Shown in pieces: positions 44,685 to 54,679 of a stretch of 64,000 bases of DNA. The notes beneath the pieces were generated by a model. The model worked only from the letters and a program-made list of their open reading frames with translations. It was not told the origin of the DNA and did not search any database. The stretch comes from Phycisphaerae bacterium (GTDB taxonomy: Bacteria > Planctomycetota > Phycisphaerae > Sedimentisphaerales > Sedimentisphaeraceae), in NCBI GenBank assembly GCA_027078365.1, contig JALWYQ010000014.1, positions 62,001-126,000 on the forward strand, written 5' to 3'. Numbering within the stretch: position 1 is the stretch's first letter; each line of letters opens with the position of its first letter. The translations under genes were made by a program, and so were the position numbers.

Positions 44685-45107
44685 TTAGTCGGAAGCCTTG
44701 GCCGAGTCAGACTCTACTAATTGCAATAGACAAAGCTGAGTATTATCCCCAACTCTTCTCTTAGCAAGCTTGACTATACGTGTGTAACCACCTGGCCTGT
44801 CAATAAATCTAGGTCCAATCTCACTAAAAAGCTTTCCAATTACGGTACCAGTCTTAACATTTTCGCCATCTACCACCTGATAAATAGCTCTATCGTTGAG
44901 AAGGGCAATCGCACGTCTGCGCGAAGCAAGATCCCCTTTTCTCGCAAGAGTAATTAACTTTTCTGCAAAAGACTTAACTTCTTTAGCCTTAGCTACTGTT
45001 GTAGAAATAGTCTCATGCTCAAATAGTGAGCTAACCATATTGCGACGCATAGCAAGCCTATGCTCACTAGTACGATTAAGATGACGTCCTCTAACTCTAT
45101 GACGCAT
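44685..45107 (-). CDS. rplQ: Ribosomal protein L17 (bL17)
   Basis: A 140-residue L17 of the 50S exit-tunnel region. MRHRVRGRHLNRTSEHRLAM, MVSSLFEHETISTTVAKAKE and RPGGYTRIVKL are the standard blocks. The C-terminal tail after the core is slightly extended. It follows rpoA, the conserved end of the alpha operon. Confidence 0.96.
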   Translation of the reverse strand: MRHRVRGRHLNRTSEHRLAMRRNMVSSLFEHETISTTVAKAKEVKSFAEKLITLARKGDLASRRRAIALLNDRAIYQVVDGENVKTGTVIGKLFSEIGPRFIDRPGGYTRIVKLAKRRVGDNTQLCLLQLVESDSAKASD

Positions 45108-45139
45108 TTTATTTACTACCTCAATATCAAAATTTTCTA

Positions 45140-46138
45140 TTAAATATCTGTCATACCCAAAGAAAGACCAAGATCTGCAAGTTTTCTTTTGATCTCTCTC
45201 AAACTAGTCTTACCAAAACTTCTAACTTTGAGCAATTCCGCTTCTGTCATTCTAACAAGCTCACCAACCGTTGAGATTTGAATAGACTCTAAGCAGTTAT
45301 TCGCCCTAACAGAAAGAGCTAAATCTCTAATGCTAGTCTTGAGTAAGCTAACCATTTCTTGGTCAACTGTTTCCTCAACAACTTCTTCTACAGCAACCTC
45401 TTTGTCAACGGTGTTCTCTCCCATTTCAAGGTACTGTACAAATGGATTAAGATGTTTTCTTAATATCTTAGAGGCTTCTATTAGAGCCATCTCTGGAGCA
45501 ACAGTTCCATTTGTCCATATCTCCAAGATAAGTTTATCATAGTTGGTTATTTGACCAACACGGGTATCTTCAGTTCTATAGCGAACTCTTGTTACTGGAG
45601 AATAAAGAGCGTCAACCTCTATACGGCCAATCTCTTGCTCAAAACGATCAGAAAGAGCTATTCGCTCTTTTGCTGGAGAATAGCCTCTGCCTTTTTCAAC
45701 AGTCATCTCCATTTCGAATCTTACATCAGCTGTTAGGTTAACCAAAACCAAATCTGTGTTTAGAATTTCAATGCTAGCATCTGTCTCTATCATACCTGCA
45801 GTTACAGGACCAGCCTTATCAGCAACAACCTTAATGGTTTTAGGCTCATCACCATCCATACGAAGCACAATTTTCTTAACATTAAGGATTATCTCTGTGA
45901 CATCTTCAAGAACACCATCTAAGCTCGAAAACTCATGATCAACGCCTGAAATACGCACAGAAGTTACTGAACTTCCCTCAAGAGATGAAAGCAACACGCG
46001 TCTGAGACTATTACCTACAGTAGTTCCAAACCCCCGCTCGAAAGGCTCAACAATAAAACGACCATAGTGGTCATTCGATATATCCAAATCCTTCTCTAGC
46101 CTAGTAGGTAATTCTAAACCACGCCAGTTTATTCTCAT
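45140..46138 (-). CDS. rpoA: RNA polymerase alpha subunit
   Basis: A 332-residue alpha subunit. The N-terminal domain shows the assembly motifs FERGFGTTVGNSLRRVLLSS and KGRGYSPAKER; an acidic Glu/Val-rich linker (about residues 232-255) leads to the C-terminal domain with SIRDLALSVRANNCLE, VGELVRMTEAELLKVRSFGKTSL, which binds UP elements and activators. The ATG at 46138 follows GGAGGT at good spacing; a TTG seven codons upstream is not used. There are 114 bases between rpsK and rpoA, where rpsD is found in many bacteria but is absent here. Confidence 0.97.
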   Translation of the reverse strand: MRINWRGLELPTRLEKDLDISNDHYGRFIVEPFERGFGTTVGNSLRRVLLSSLEGSSVTSVRISGVDHEFSSLDGVLEDVTEIILNVKKIVLRMDGDEPKTIKVVADKAGPVTAGMIETDASIEILNTDLVLVNLTADVRFEMEMTVEKGRGYSPAKERIALSDRFEQEIGRIEVDALYSPVTRVRYRTEDTRVGQITNYDKLILEIWTNGTVAPEMALIEASKILRKHLNPFVQYLEMGENTVDKEVAVEEVVEETVDQEMVSLLKTSIRDLALSVRANNCLESIQISTVGELVRMTEAELLKVRSFGKTSLREIKRKLADLGLSLGMTDI

Positions 46139-46252
46139 AATAAGACCTCCAAGTGGCAAATGTTCTCAGTTGAAAATTCGGTCTCTGATTAATCAACTAT
46201 CTGTAATTTGCCAGGTTATAAAATCAGTGAAATAACAGCACGCAAAATAATA

Positions 46253-46633
46253 TTATACTCTGCGTCGTTTCGGTGGGCGGCAACCGTTATGTGGCAACGG
46301 TGTAACATCTTCTATAGAAGAGATTCTAAGGCCTGCCGCTTGAATAGCTGTAATTGCAGACTCGCGACCAGATCCTGGTCCTTTAACCTCTATCTCAACT
46401 TCTCGTACACCATGTCTCTTAGCCTCAGTCGCAGCTTTCTCTGCAGCCTTTTGAGCCGCAAACGGCGTACTCTTACGAGAGCCCTTAAATCCAGAAGCTC
46501 CGCCTGAGCAACTACACAGTGCATTTCCGTCCTGATCTGTTATTGTTACTATTGTATTATTAAAGGTTGCTCTAATGTGAACAACTGCCTTAACAACGTT
46601 TTTCCTGACTCGACGTTTACTACTCTTAGCCAT
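46253..46633 (-). CDS. rpsK: Ribosomal protein S11 (uS11)
   Basis: A 126-residue S11 of the 30S platform. [57 protein letters not shown] and the basic end [18 protein letters not shown] are all standard. It lies 34 bases after rpsM. Confidence 0.97.
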   Translation of the reverse strand: MAKSSKRRVRKNVVKAVVHIRATFNNTIVTITDQDGNALCSCSGGASGFKGSRKSTPFAAQKAAEKAATEAKRHGVREVEIEVKGPGSGRESAITAIQAAGLRISSIEDVTPLPHNGCRPPKRRRV

Positions 46634-46667
46634 TATAAGTATCCTGATTCTTCAAAAATTAACGGCG

Positions 46668-47051
46668 TTAACGCATCGCCTTAACACTCTTCTTACCCGC
46701 AACAGTTTTCTTCCTACCCTTACGAGTACGGGCATTTGTTTGGGTTTGTTGACCACGACATGGCAACCCTCGTCTATGACGCATACCTCTATAGCATGCA
46801 ATGTCCTTTAGACGATTAATATCCATAATGACCTGTCTTCTAAGTTGCCCTTCAACCGGATACTTCTCGGTAATAATTTGAGCAATTTGACTAACTTGGT
46901 CTTCATTCAACTCTGACGCTTTCATGTCTTCAGGAATTCCTGCCTGTTTAAGGATTTGCGCAGAATAAAACTTACCGATACCATGGATGTATGTCAAAGC
47001 ATACAGTATCTTCTTATTGTTTGGAACATCAACACCAACAATACGAGGCAT
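46668..47051 (-). CDS. rpsM: Ribosomal protein S13 (uS13)
   Basis: A 127-residue S13 of the 30S head. MPRIVGVDVPNNKKILYALT, LRRQVIMDINRLKDIACYRG and MRHRRGLPCRGQQTQTNART are family signatures; the basic C-terminal tail that reaches tRNA is present. Confidence 0.97.
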   Translation of the reverse strand: MPRIVGVDVPNNKKILYALTYIHGIGKFYSAQILKQAGIPEDMKASELNEDQVSQIAQIITEKYPVEGQLRRQVIMDINRLKDIACYRGMRHRRGLPCRGQQTQTNARTRKGRKKTVAGKKSVKAMR

Positions 47052-47079
47052 AATATCTCCTTATCACTGTTTCCAGCAA

Positions 47080-47196
47080 TTAACCTTGTCTCTGTTTATG
47101 TCTTGGATTAGCAGAGCAAATCACTCTAACTACTCCCTTACGACGAATTACTTTACAACTTTCACATATTCTTTTTACTGAAGCTCGTACCTTCAT
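47080..47196 (-). CDS. rpmJ: Ribosomal protein L36 (bL36)
   Basis: A 38-residue zinc-binding L36, too short for a long-frame search. The protein begins [21 protein letters not shown]11, C14, C27 and H33 are the zinc ligands, and it ends PRHKQRQG. It occupies its usual place between infA and rpsM. The ATG is preceded by AGGTG. Confidence 0.94.
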   Translation of the reverse strand: MKVRASVKRICESCKVIRRKGVVRVICSANPRHKQRQG

Positions 47197-47227
47197 GTCA
47201 CACCTATTTTTTTAAGCATTTAAAATT

Positions 47228-47443
47228 CTAATGACGTAAAATGATTCTGCCCTTCGAGAGATCATAAGGCGACATCTCAACTGTCACAGTATCTCCTGGA
47301 AGAATACGAATGAAATGCATTCGCATCTTGCCTGATACATGCCCCATAATCTGATGTCCATTTTCAAGTTCCACTCTGAAAACAGCATTAGGCAGAGCAT
47401 CAAGCACTTTGCCTTCTATTCTTATTGCATCTTTTTTCGCCAT
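47228..47443 (-). CDS. infA: Translation initiation factor IF-1
   Basis: A 71-residue S1/OB-fold factor that blocks the ribosomal A site during initiation. [40 protein letters not shown] and [12 protein letters not shown] match IF-1 end to end. One base separates it from map upstream. Confidence 0.97.
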   Translation of the reverse strand: MAKKDAIRIEGKVLDALPNAVFRVELENGHQIMGHVSGKMRMHFIRILPGDTVTVEMSPYDLSKGRIILRH

Positions 47444-47444
47444 A

Positions 47445-48227
47445 TTACTCTCTTGCAGTCAAAACATCACAACCACCGCTCACAACTGCAATGGTATGTT
47501 CAAAATGAGCCGAAGGCCTACCGTCAACAGTTACAACGGTCCAGCCATCTCTCAACGTTTTCACGGCACTCTTGCCTGCATTGATCATAGGCTCTACAGC
47601 CAAAACCATGCCTTCTTTAAGGAAAATATCATTTTTCCTTAAAGCTCGACTCACATAATTAGGAACCTGAGGTTCGCAATGCATCTCAGTCCCTATGCCA
47701 TGACCAACCAAATCTCTAACAACTGAAAACCCTGCCGATTCTGCACAGGTCTGCATTTTTTCAGCAATTTCACTCCATTTTCTGCCCGGAGCAATATTAT
47801 CAATGGCGACTTGTAAAACCTCATTGGTTACATCCATAAGTCGCTGCTTTTCTTCACTTACATTTCCAACAGCAACAGTTATTGCAGAATCTCCACAATA
47901 ACCATTTAATTTCACACCAAAGTCAACACTAAAAATATCCCCGTTCTTGAGAACAACCTCATCGCTAGGGATGCCGTGAACAACCTGCTCATTAATAGAA
48001 GCACAAATTGCTCCTGGAAAAGGGCGCTTCGCATAAGGAGACCTAACCCCTTTAAAAAGACACTCTGCACCAGCTTTAGTCGCCATCTCAATTGCAAGGC
48101 TGTCAACTTCTTTGGTCGTAACCCCAGACTTAACGAAATCTTTTATCTCGCTCAATACGTCAGCAACAACCTTACCCGCCTCACGCATCAGGGCAATTTC
48201 TCTATTACTTCTCAAGATGATAGACAT
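47445..48227 (-). CDS. map: Methionine aminopeptidase, type I
   Basis: A 260-residue enzyme that removes the initiator Met from nascent proteins. The five metal ligands are in place: [15 protein letters not shown] (two Asp), [13 protein letters not shown] (His), MVLAVEPMI (Glu) and [10 protein letters not shown] (Glu). The substrate His region [10 protein letters not shown] is present. It lies one base from both infA and adk, as in the common secY-adk-map-infA order. Confidence 0.97.
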   Translation of the reverse strand: MSIILRSNREIALMREAGKVVADVLSEIKDFVKSGVTTKEVDSLAIEMATKAGAECLFKGVRSPYAKRPFPGAICASINEQVVHGIPSDEVVLKNGDIFSVDFGVKLNGYCGDSAITVAVGNVSEEKQRLMDVTNEVLQVAIDNIAPGRKWSEIAEKMQTCAESAGFSVVRDLVGHGIGTEMHCEPQVPNYVSRALRKNDIFLKEGMVLAVEPMINAGKSAVKTLRDGWTVVTVDGRPSAHFEHTIAVVSGGCDVLTARE

Positions 48228-48228
48228 A

Positions 48229-48882
48229 TCAACCGTTCAATACAGAGTTAATCTTTTCAACTATATCAGCCCTGATATCTGCAATTGCTCCATCGGCTAC
48301 AACATTGAAAACTTTACTATTTGGGCTCACATTATAATAATCAACTAGCGGCTCTGTCAACTGATGATATGTTTTTAATCTATTTAAAATCACATCACGC
48401 TTATCATCATCACGATGGTATAGTAAAGAGCCATCATAGTCACAAACACCTTCGACTTTTGGCTTAGAATAGTCGAGATGATAGACTCGACCACACTTCG
48501 GGCAAGATCTACGTTTCTCTAACCTTGCCACGACTTCATACTCATTAACAACAAGATTAATGACAATGTCAATTTTGCTATCTATTTTTTCAAGAGCCAA
48601 ATCTAATTCTCTAGCCTGCACCACTGTTCGCGGAAAACCATCAAGGACACAATTATCGACCTTTTTAATTGCCGCAAGCATCACCCCTATCACAACTTCA
48701 TCCGGCACAAACTTACCCTGGTCAATAAGACTCTTCGCCTTAAGCCCCAAAGCCGAACCAGCTGCTATTTCAGAGCGTAATATGTCTCCACTAGAGAGAT
48801 GTACAAAACCAAACGTGTCAGAAATCGCCTGACACTGTGTGCCTTTACCCGCCCCAGGGGCTCCAAGCACAACTATCCTCAA
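48229..48882 (-). CDS. adk: Adenylate kinase
   Basis: A 217-residue long-form adenylate kinase (AMP + ATP to 2 ADP). P-loop GAPGAGKGTQ, AMP-binding HLSSGDILRSEI and DGFPRTVVQARELD are conserved. The LID domain is the zinc type with CPKC and a later C-x2-D (CDYD), the three-Cys-plus-Asp set known from Bacillus enzymes. Its first four bases overlap the end of secY. Confidence 0.96.
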   Translation of the reverse strand: MRIVVLGAPGAGKGTQCQAISDTFGFVHLSSGDILRSEIAAGSALGLKAKSLIDQGKFVPDEVVIGVMLAAIKKVDNCVLDGFPRTVVQARELDLALEKIDSKIDIVINLVVNEYEVVARLEKRRSCPKCGRVYHLDYSKPKVEGVCDYDGSLLYHRDDDKRDVILNRLKTYHQLTEPLVDYYNVSPNSKVFNVVADGAIADIRADIVEKINSVLNG

Positions 48883-50240
48883 CCTCTTGCTCCTCTAATA
48901 CGTCCTGCGGAACTGAAGCCCTCGTAGTTTCTCATAATAAGCTGGGACTCTATCCTCTGGACTAAGTCAAGAGATACGCTAACAACAATTAGCAAACCTG
49001 TTCCGCCCAAGAATGCCGTTACGCGATAATCAATCCCCATAGAGGCATTAACGGCTTGAGGAATAACAGCTATCAATGCCAAGAACGACGCCCCAAAGAA
49101 CGTTATACGTGTCATCACTGTTTCGAGATAATCCGCTGTTCTTTTACCAGGCCTCAAACCAGGAACAAAACTTCCACTATCGCTAAGTCTTTTCGCCATA
49201 TCCTTTGGCTGGAACTGGATAGCTGTCCAGAAGAACGCAAAGGCGAAAATCATAATGATTTCAATCACATTATAAGTGAACGCATCTCTGTGGAAAGCGT
49301 TTACTATAGAAGCATAAGTCTTAGACTTATTAAGATCTCCCAAGTTGCCAATCCAACTCAAAATCAAACTTGGGAACATCATAAAGCTAGACGCAAATAT
49401 GATTGGCATTACACCACCATGGTTCACTCTTAAAGGCATGTAATGCCTCATTCCACCATACATCTTACGACCGCGCATCTGACGAGCTTGCTGAATAGGA
49501 ATTCGTCTTTGGCCTTGAGTAATTAATATGGCACCTGCCACAACAAAGATGAAACAAGCAACAATAATAGCAATATCAAAAGGATCGTACTTGTCTGCTG
49601 AAGCCCCAAACTGGAAAGTAGCATTTTCCGCAACGGTTAAAACCGCACTAGGCATTCTAGCCATGATACCCGCCATGATGATAAGGCTTATACCATTTCC
49701 TATTCCATACTCATCAATTTGCTCGCCAAGCCACATCAAGAACAAAGTTCCTGCTGTCATCCCGATTACACCGAAAAGATACGCACTGGCGCGCATTTCA
49801 GGATGTATAACAGCATTACGGTCCATATAAGACATAATCATAAATGCCTGAAAGATACAAAGCGGAACAGTTAAGTAACGAGTCCACTCTTGTATTTTCT
49901 TATATCCAGTCATACCTTCTTGCCGCAACTTCTTAAGTGAAGGAACGACCTCGCCTGCAAGCATCAGGATAATTGACGCCGAAATGTATGGCATAATTCC
50001 CAAACCAAAGAGGCTACTTTTCTTGAGTGTACCACCGGTAAACATCGACATAGTGTCGGCTAGTCTAGCAATAGGACTATTCTCATCCTGATTCTCAGAC
50101 TTTATGTGTAACTTAGACTGGTCAACACCCGGTACAGGAATATGAAAGCCTATCCTAAATATACACAACAAGAAAAGAGTAAATAGAATTTTATTTCTAA
50201 GCTCAGGTACTCTAAAAACATTGGCTACGGCTTGCAACAT
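48879..50240 (-). CDS. secY: Preprotein translocase subunit SecY
   Basis: A 453-residue ten-helix channel subunit of the Sec translocon in the inner membrane. RNKILFTLFLLCIFRIGFHI starts the first helix with the plug region IPVPGVD, followed by LFGLGIMPYISASIILML, the GIGNGISLIIMAGI segment, the cytosolic loop QGQRRIPIQQARQMRGRKMY and the late LRPGKRTADYLETVM loop that contacts SecA and ribosome. It follows rplO at the end of the spc operon. Confidence 0.97.
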   Translation of the reverse strand: MLQAVANVFRVPELRNKILFTLFLLCIFRIGFHIPVPGVDQSKLHIKSENQDENSPIARLADTMSMFTGGTLKKSSLFGLGIMPYISASIILMLAGEVVPSLKKLRQEGMTGYKKIQEWTRYLTVPLCIFQAFMIMSYMDRNAVIHPEMRASAYLFGVIGMTAGTLFLMWLGEQIDEYGIGNGISLIIMAGIMARMPSAVLTVAENATFQFGASADKYDPFDIAIIVACFIFVVAGAILITQGQRRIPIQQARQMRGRKMYGGMRHYMPLRVNHGGVMPIIFASSFMMFPSLILSWIGNLGDLNKSKTYASIVNAFHRDAFTYNVIEIIMIFAFAFFWTAIQFQPKDMAKRLSDSGSFVPGLRPGKRTADYLETVMTRITFFGASFLALIAVIPQAVNASMGIDYRVTAFLGGTGLLIVVSVSLDLVQRIESQLIMRNYEGFSSAGRIRGARG

Positions 50241-50270
50241 ATTTAAGCTTCCTTATAGAATCCCTCTTCC

Positions 50271-50720
50271 TTACGCAACGACCTTGACAGAACCACCGCA
50301 TTCTGCAATCTTCTGCTCTGCGCTCTTGCTAAACTTATGCGCACTAACACTGAGCTTCTTAGTTAATTGTCCTTCACCAAGAACTTTAACCTTGCTTTTA
50401 CTACTATTAACCAAGCCACGCTCAGCTAGTATATTTACATCGATCACTGCGCCATCATCGAAGAGTTTTTCCAATTGCATAACATTTACTATCTCAAAAG
50501 TCTTAGCATAGTTATAATTACTAAAACCAACTTTTGGAATTCTCTGGAAAAATGGCATAGAACCACCCTGATAGAGTGCTCTACGAGAGTAGCCAGCTCG
50601 AGATTTCTGTCCCTTGTGACCACGACCACAAGTCTTTCCGTTGCCTGCACCTCTACCACGTCCAACACGCTTACGATTTTTGTGGCTTCCTACCTTTGCA
50701 GTAATATCGTGACTAAGCAT
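50271..50720 (-). CDS. rplO: Ribosomal protein L15 (uL15)
   Basis: A 149-residue L15 of the 50S subunit. NRKRVGRGRGAGNGKTCGRG, HKGQKSRAGYSRRALYQGGS and MPFFQRIPKVGF are diagnostic. The ATG at 50720 follows AAGGTGG; a GTG four codons upstream overlaps the rpsE end and is unnecessary. It follows rpsE by only five bases, so rpmD (L30), which usually lies between them, is missing. Confidence 0.96.
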   Translation of the reverse strand: MLSHDITAKVGSHKNRKRVGRGRGAGNGKTCGRGHKGQKSRAGYSRRALYQGGSMPFFQRIPKVGFSNYNYAKTFEIVNVMQLEKLFDDGAVIDVNILAERGLVNSSKSKVKVLGEGQLTKKLSVSAHKFSKSAEQKIAECGGSVKVVA

Positions 50721-50725
50721 ATATA

Positions 50726-51244
50726 TCACCACCTTTTTACAATATCAAGTTCAACGCCACGATTCTTTTTAACTTCATCACGGCTTTTTAACTGTCTCAG
50801 ACCATCCAACGTCGCTTTAACTACATTCTTCGGAGAAGTACTACCATATATCTTTGATAGCACGTTCTGAACACCTGCTAATTCAAGTACCGCACGTGCA
50901 CTCAAACCAGCAATAACACCAGTACCAGGACTCGCTGGTATCAGCTTAACTCTAGTAGCTCGACACCTACCAACAACTTGGTGCGTGATGGTGCCATCAC
51001 TTAAAGCAACCCGAATAACATTCTTCTTAGCATCTTTAATAGCTTTCTCAACCGCATTCGGCACTTCATTAGCTTTACCGTAACCAATACCAACTGTTCC
51101 ATCACGGTCGCCAACTACAACCAATGCAGCAAAACTGAATCTACGTCCACCTTTTACTACCTTAGCACAGCGAAATATCTTTACAACCGAATCTTCCAAC
51201 GGTTGTTCACTCTGCATTGTATAATTGTTGGGTTCTTCTACCAA
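50726..51244 (-). CDS. rpsE: Ribosomal protein S5 (uS5)
   Basis: A 172-residue S5 of the 30S decoding region. The core reads [40 protein letters not shown] and [20 protein letters not shown]. The start is probably a TTG at 51244, which has GGAG at good spacing; the first ATG, nine codons inside, has no SD, and the core begins at about residue 22 either way. Confidence 0.95.
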   Translation of the reverse strand: MVEEPNNYTMQSEQPLEDSVVKIFRCAKVVKGGRRFSFAALVVVGDRDGTVGIGYGKANEVPNAVEKAIKDAKKNVIRVALSDGTITHQVVGRCRATRVKLIPASPGTGVIAGLSARAVLELAGVQNVLSKIYGSTSPKNVVKATLDGLRQLKSRDEVKKNRGVELDIVKRW

Positions 51245-51271
51245 TTCTTATCTCCGTTTATGATCTGGTTA

Positions 51272-51637
51272 CTAAAACACCAAGCCAGCTTCGCGTGCAG
51301 CTTCAGCAAGTGCCTTTACGCGACCATGGTATTTAAATTTATTACGATCAAATTTAACTCGATTGATCCCCACTTGCGCAGCCTCTTTGGCGATTAATTC
51401 ACCAACTTTAGTTGCTGCATCTATGTTGCCTGTCTTAGTAAGAGACCCCTTAACTGCAACTTGTAAAGTATTACAAGCTGCCAACGTAACACCGCTCATA
51501 TCATCAATAATTTGAGCATAAATATGACGATTTGAGCGAAATACAGCCAACCTTGGACGGTCTGCGCTTCCACAAACCTTCTTTTTGACACGATATTTAC
51601 GCCTAAGTCTGGTCTTTTGTAATTTTTGAATTTTCAT
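51272..51637 (-). CDS. rplR: Ribosomal protein L18 (uL18)
   Basis: A 121-residue L18 that binds 5S r[39 protein letters not shown] and the C-terminal [20 protein letters not shown] are conserved. It lies between rplF and rpsE in the standard order. Confidence 0.96.
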   Translation of the reverse strand: MKIQKLQKTRLRRKYRVKKKVCGSADRPRLAVFRSNRHIYAQIIDDMSGVTLAACNTLQVAVKGSLTKTGNIDAATKVGELIAKEAAQVGINRVKFDRNKFKYHGRVKALAEAAREAGLVF

Positions 51638-51680
51638 TTCTTTAATCCGTCTACAGAATAGCCGTTAATTTACTCTCATA

Positions 51681-52247
51681 TTAAGCGCCGAACGCCTTAC
51701 CAACTTTGCGTATAACATATTCATCAGCGTAACGTATTCCCTTGCCCTTATAAGGCTCAGGAGGTCTCTTTGACCTAACTTCCGCAGCAAACTGCCCCAG
51801 TAACTGTTTGTCAATGCCAGAGAGCGAGAACTCTGCAGGCACATCGTTACCTCTTGTAGCAGAAGTCTTGATTTCTACTGTTATACCCTTAGGCAGAGGC
51901 ATCTCAACAGTATGGCAGTAACCGATTCCAAGAACAAGCTTACCACCTTGCTCTTTAACACTATAGCCTGTTCCGTATATCTGCATGTTCTTCGTATACC
52001 CAGTCGATACACCGATCACCATATTGTTGATCAAAGAACGCATCGTCCCATGCAGTGCCTTCATAGCCCTAAGTTCAGGTTGTTGATTGACAACCTCAAT
52101 AGCACCATCTTCAACCTTAACAAGAATACCTGGATGTACATCCATCTCCAAAGTACCCTTAGGACCCGTTACTTTAATATAATTACCTTTGAGGTCAATA
52201 TTGACTCCATTAGGTACCTGAATTTTTGTTTTACCGATACGACTCAT
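51681..52247 (-). CDS. rplF: Ribosomal protein L6 (uL6)
   Basis: A 188-residue L6 near the factor-binding site of the 50S subunit. MSRIGKTKIQVPNGVNIDLK starts the first of two repeated alpha/beta domains; RPPEPYKGKGIRYADEYVIR is the diagnostic C-terminal block. It starts one base after rpsH. Confidence 0.97.
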   Translation of the reverse strand: MSRIGKTKIQVPNGVNIDLKGNYIKVTGPKGTLEMDVHPGILVKVEDGAIEVVNQQPELRAMKALHGTMRSLINNMVIGVSTGYTKNMQIYGTGYSVKEQGGKLVLGIGYCHTVEMPLPKGITVEIKTSATRGNDVPAEFSLSGIDKQLLGQFAAEVRSKRPPEPYKGKGIRYADEYVIRKVGKAFGA

Positions 52248-52248
52248 A

Positions 52249-52647
52249 TTAGCTCACCGTACAAAGAATCTCACCACCGATATTGTCTTTACGACAGCTT
52301 CTATCGCTGATTACACCTTTACTTGTAGACACAATCGCAATACCCATGCCACCAAGTACATGTGGCATATCCTGAACAGTGCTGTACACTCTTCTTCCTG
52401 GTTTGCTGATCCTCTTAATTTCAGAGAAGACTGGAAGTCCTTCCTCTGAATATTTTAACTCAATTCTAATCTGCCCTTGATTACCATCATCAACTCTATC
52501 GTAGTCAACAATGTAACCTTCTTCTTTCAAAATAGCTGCAATTCCCTCGCAAACTTTTGACGCCTTAACCATAACATTAGGTTTGCGTACTCTGCTTGCA
52601 TTGCGAATTCTAGTCAGCATATCTGCAACTGGATCACTTAAACTCAT
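52249..52647 (-). CDS. rpsH: Ribosomal protein S8 (uS8)
   Basis: A 132-residue S8, a primary 16S rRNA binder. SDPVADMLTRIRNASRVRKP, the RISKPGRRVYSTVQDMPHVL block and GMGIAIVSTSKGVISDRSCR are conserved. In E. coli S8 represses the spc operon; no equivalent target was identified here. Confidence 0.97.
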   Translation of the reverse strand: MSLSDPVADMLTRIRNASRVRKPNVMVKASKVCEGIAAILKEEGYIVDYDRVDDGNQGQIRIELKYSEEGLPVFSEIKRISKPGRRVYSTVQDMPHVLGGMGIAIVSTSKGVISDRSCRKDNIGGEILCTVS

Positions 52648-52678
52648 TTAGAAACTCCATATCTATATGAATTGGTTA

Positions 52679-52864
52679 CTACCAACTCGCTTTTTTGACA
52701 CCAGGAATCTTACCTTCGTTTGCCATGGTTCTAAAACATATGCGGCAAATCTTAAATTTTCTGTAAACAGCATGCGCTCTACCGCAAAGTTCACATCTGG
52801 TATAACCTCTAACTTTAAATTTTGGCGTTTTCTTCGCCTTATTTTCAAGTGCCGTAGTTGACAT
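52679..52864 (-). CDS. rpsN: Ribosomal protein S14, zinc-binding type (uS14)
   Basis: A 61-residue type Z S14 of the 30S head. Two pairs of cysteines ([20 protein letters not shown], both CxxC) bind zinc, and it ends [11 protein letters not shown]. The short length and intact zinc site separate it from the 100-residue zinc-free paralogue. Confidence 0.96.
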   Translation of the reverse strand: MSTTALENKAKKTPKFKVRGYTRCELCGRAHAVYRKFKICRICFRTMANEGKIPGVKKASW

Positions 52865-52876
52865 TTGTCACTCCAA

Positions 52877-53416
52877 TTAGTTCTTGAATGGCATTCCGAA
52901 GAGTCTCAACATTTCACGAGACTCATCATCTGTATCTGCTGTTGTTACAAACGTTATATTCATTCCCTGATTCTCTACTATTCTAGAAGGATCAATCTCA
53001 GGGAAAATGCTCTGCTCGCTAAAGCCAACTGTATAGTTTCCACGTCCATCAAAACTCTTTGGACTAAGACCTCTAAAGTCCTTAACACGCGGAATAGCTA
53101 GGTTGATAAGTCTGTCAAGGAACTCATACATGCGCACTCCACGCAAAGTTACCTTTACACCAATTGGCTCACCTTCACGAAGCCTAAAGTTAGAAACACT
53201 TATCTTTGCTCTACACACGAGAGGCTTCTGACCTGTAATAGCTGTCATATCTCTGATAGCTACCTCAAGGTATTTTTTATCCTGTATCGCTTTGCCAACA
53301 CCCATAGAGACAACAATCTTCTCTAGTTTTGGAACTGCCATACGCGATTTATATCCAAATTTCTCCTGAAGAGCTGGATATATTTGTGAATCATATAGAT
53401 CTTTCAAACGTGCCAT
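52877..53416 (-). CDS. rplE: Ribosomal protein L5 (uL5)
   Basis: A 179-residue L5 that binds 5S rRNA and the P-site t[43 protein letters not shown], the [20 protein letters not shown] block and [19 protein letters not shown] are standard. The ATG at 53416 is preferred to the TTG immediately before it; AGGTGA precedes. Confidence 0.97.
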   Translation of the reverse strand: MARLKDLYDSQIYPALQEKFGYKSRMAVPKLEKIVVSMGVGKAIQDKKYLEVAIRDMTAITGQKPLVCRAKISVSNFRLREGEPIGVKVTLRGVRMYEFLDRLINLAIPRVKDFRGLSPKSFDGRGNYTVGFSEQSIFPEIDPSRIVENQGMNITFVTTADTDDESREMLRLFGMPFKN

Positions 53417-53448
53417 CAAGTCACCTACGTATTTATCTTAGTACAATA

Positions 53449-53784
53449 CTACTTCTTTGCCTTCCTAATGACACCTATCACAGTACCATCAAGCGCAACT
53501 CTGTTTTTCTCACCTTTTGCATTTACCTCGAAGCGAACCCTAGTCCCCTTACCCGTCTTTGGGTTTACAGGCTGAACGTTGCTAATATGGATAGGTTGCT
53601 CTATTTGTATCTGTCCACCTTGAGGATATTTCTGCGAAGGACGTACGTGTTTCTTAGCAAGATTAACACCAGCCACATAGACACGAGTATTACCATTTGT
53701 AATCCTTAGAACCTTACCAGTAGCACCCTTGTGGTCGCCTGCAATAATTTCTACGGTATCGTCTTTCTTTATACGTGCTGCCAT
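53449..53784 (-). CDS. rplX: Ribosomal protein L24 (uL24)
   Basis: A 111-residue L24, an assembly initiator of the 50S subunit. The KOW motif is IIAGDHKGATGKVLRI, followed by VAGVNLAKKHVRPSQKYPQG and the ISNVQPVNPKTGKGTRVRF block. It lies 12 bases after rplN. Confidence 0.96.
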   Translation of the reverse strand: MAARIKKDDTVEIIAGDHKGATGKVLRITNGNTRVYVAGVNLAKKHVRPSQKYPQGGQIQIEQPIHISNVQPVNPKTGKGTRVRFEVNAKGEKNRVALDGTVIGVIRKAKK

Positions 53785-53796
53785 CTTAATCTCTTC

Positions 53797-54186
53797 TTAA
53801 ACAACTTCACTAGCTAGTGAAACAATTTTCATGTAATTCTTCTCACGTAATTCTCTGGCAACTACACCAAATATACGTGTTCCGACCGGATTACCATCTG
53901 CATCTATCATAACAGCGGCATTGCTATCAAACCTAACATAGCTACCGTCAGGGCGACGCACAGGACTTTTAGTCCTAACAATAACACACTTGTGCACTTT
54001 TTTCTTATCAAGCTTGCATGTTGGTAAGTGCTTCTTGATAGCAACGCAAATCACATCACCAACGGTCGCTGCAGGTCTAGTGTATTTACCCTTTCTAGAA
54101 CCACCACGTCCAAGCACCTTAACACAAAGTGCAGTCTTAACGCCGCTGTTATCAGCGATCTCTACCATTGTCTCTTGCTGAATCAA
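53797..54186 (-). CDS. rplN: Ribosomal protein L14 (uL14), TTG start
   Basis: A 129-residue L14 at the subunit interface. [36 protein letters not shown] and [20 protein letters not shown] are family blocks. The family N-terminus MIQQET is encoded from a TTG (54186) that follows AAAGGATAG; the next in-frame ATG would delete these residues, so TTG is the real start. Confidence 0.96.
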   Translation of the reverse strand: MIQQETMVEIADNSGVKTALCVKVLGRGGSRKGKYTRPAATVGDVICVAIKKHLPTCKLDKKKVHKCVIVRTKSPVRRPDGSYVRFDSNAAVMIDADGNPVGTRIFGVVARELREKNYMKIVSLASEVV

Positions 54187-54203
54187 CGTTCTATCCTTTA
54201 TAT

Positions 54204-54467
54204 TTATTTAATAACTGCCTTCTCAACAACTTCGACAAGTCGCCAACTGATAGTCTTGCTGATAGGTCTGCACTCGACTATCTCGACTGTATCGCCTATG
54301 CCAGCTTCACACTTAGGGTCATGAACGCCTAACTTGGTAGTCCTATTAATATACTTACCATACTTAGGGTGTTTAACCTTGTAATCTATGCGAACACGAA
54401 CGCTCTTATCGCCGCTTATACTGACTACCTTACCACGCCTTGTTTTCTGTACTTTTGTATTTTCCAT
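54204..54467 (-). CDS. rpsQ: Ribosomal protein S17 (uS17)
   Basis: An 87-residue OB-fold S17 of the 30S body. [40 protein letters not shown] and [20 protein letters not shown] are standard. It lies three bases after rpmC. Confidence 0.96.
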   Translation of the reverse strand: MENTKVQKTRRGKVVSISGDKSVRVRIDYKVKHPKYGKYINRTTKLGVHDPKCEAGIGDTVEIVECRPISKTISWRLVEVVEKAVIK

Positions 54468-54470
54468 TGC

Positions 54471-54668
54471 TTACTGGACCTTCAACTGATTTTGTTTGAT
54501 AACAGTCTTAATTCTCGCAATATCCTTACGACAATTTCTAATCGACCTACAATCCTGAAGATTTTCCGTAACGTGCTGACAACGCAGTTCGAAAAGTCTT
54601 TTCTGACACTCTTCAAGTTTACTTTGAAGGTCCTCTTGTTTCATGCCACTTATTTCTGATATCTTCAT
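54471..54668 (-). CDS. rpmC: Ribosomal protein L29 (uL29)
   Basis: A 65-residue two-helix L29 at the tunnel exit. LQSKLEECQKRLFELRCQHV and CRKDIARIKTVIKQNQL are the family helices; the family usually shows more Arg/Lys in the LR.Q motif region, here LRCQ. It lies between rplP and rpsQ in the normal order. Confidence 0.92.
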   Translation of the reverse strand: MKISEISGMKQEDLQSKLEECQKRLFELRCQHVTENLQDCRSIRNCRKDIARIKTVIKQNQLKVQ

Positions 54669-54679
54669 TTAATCATCCC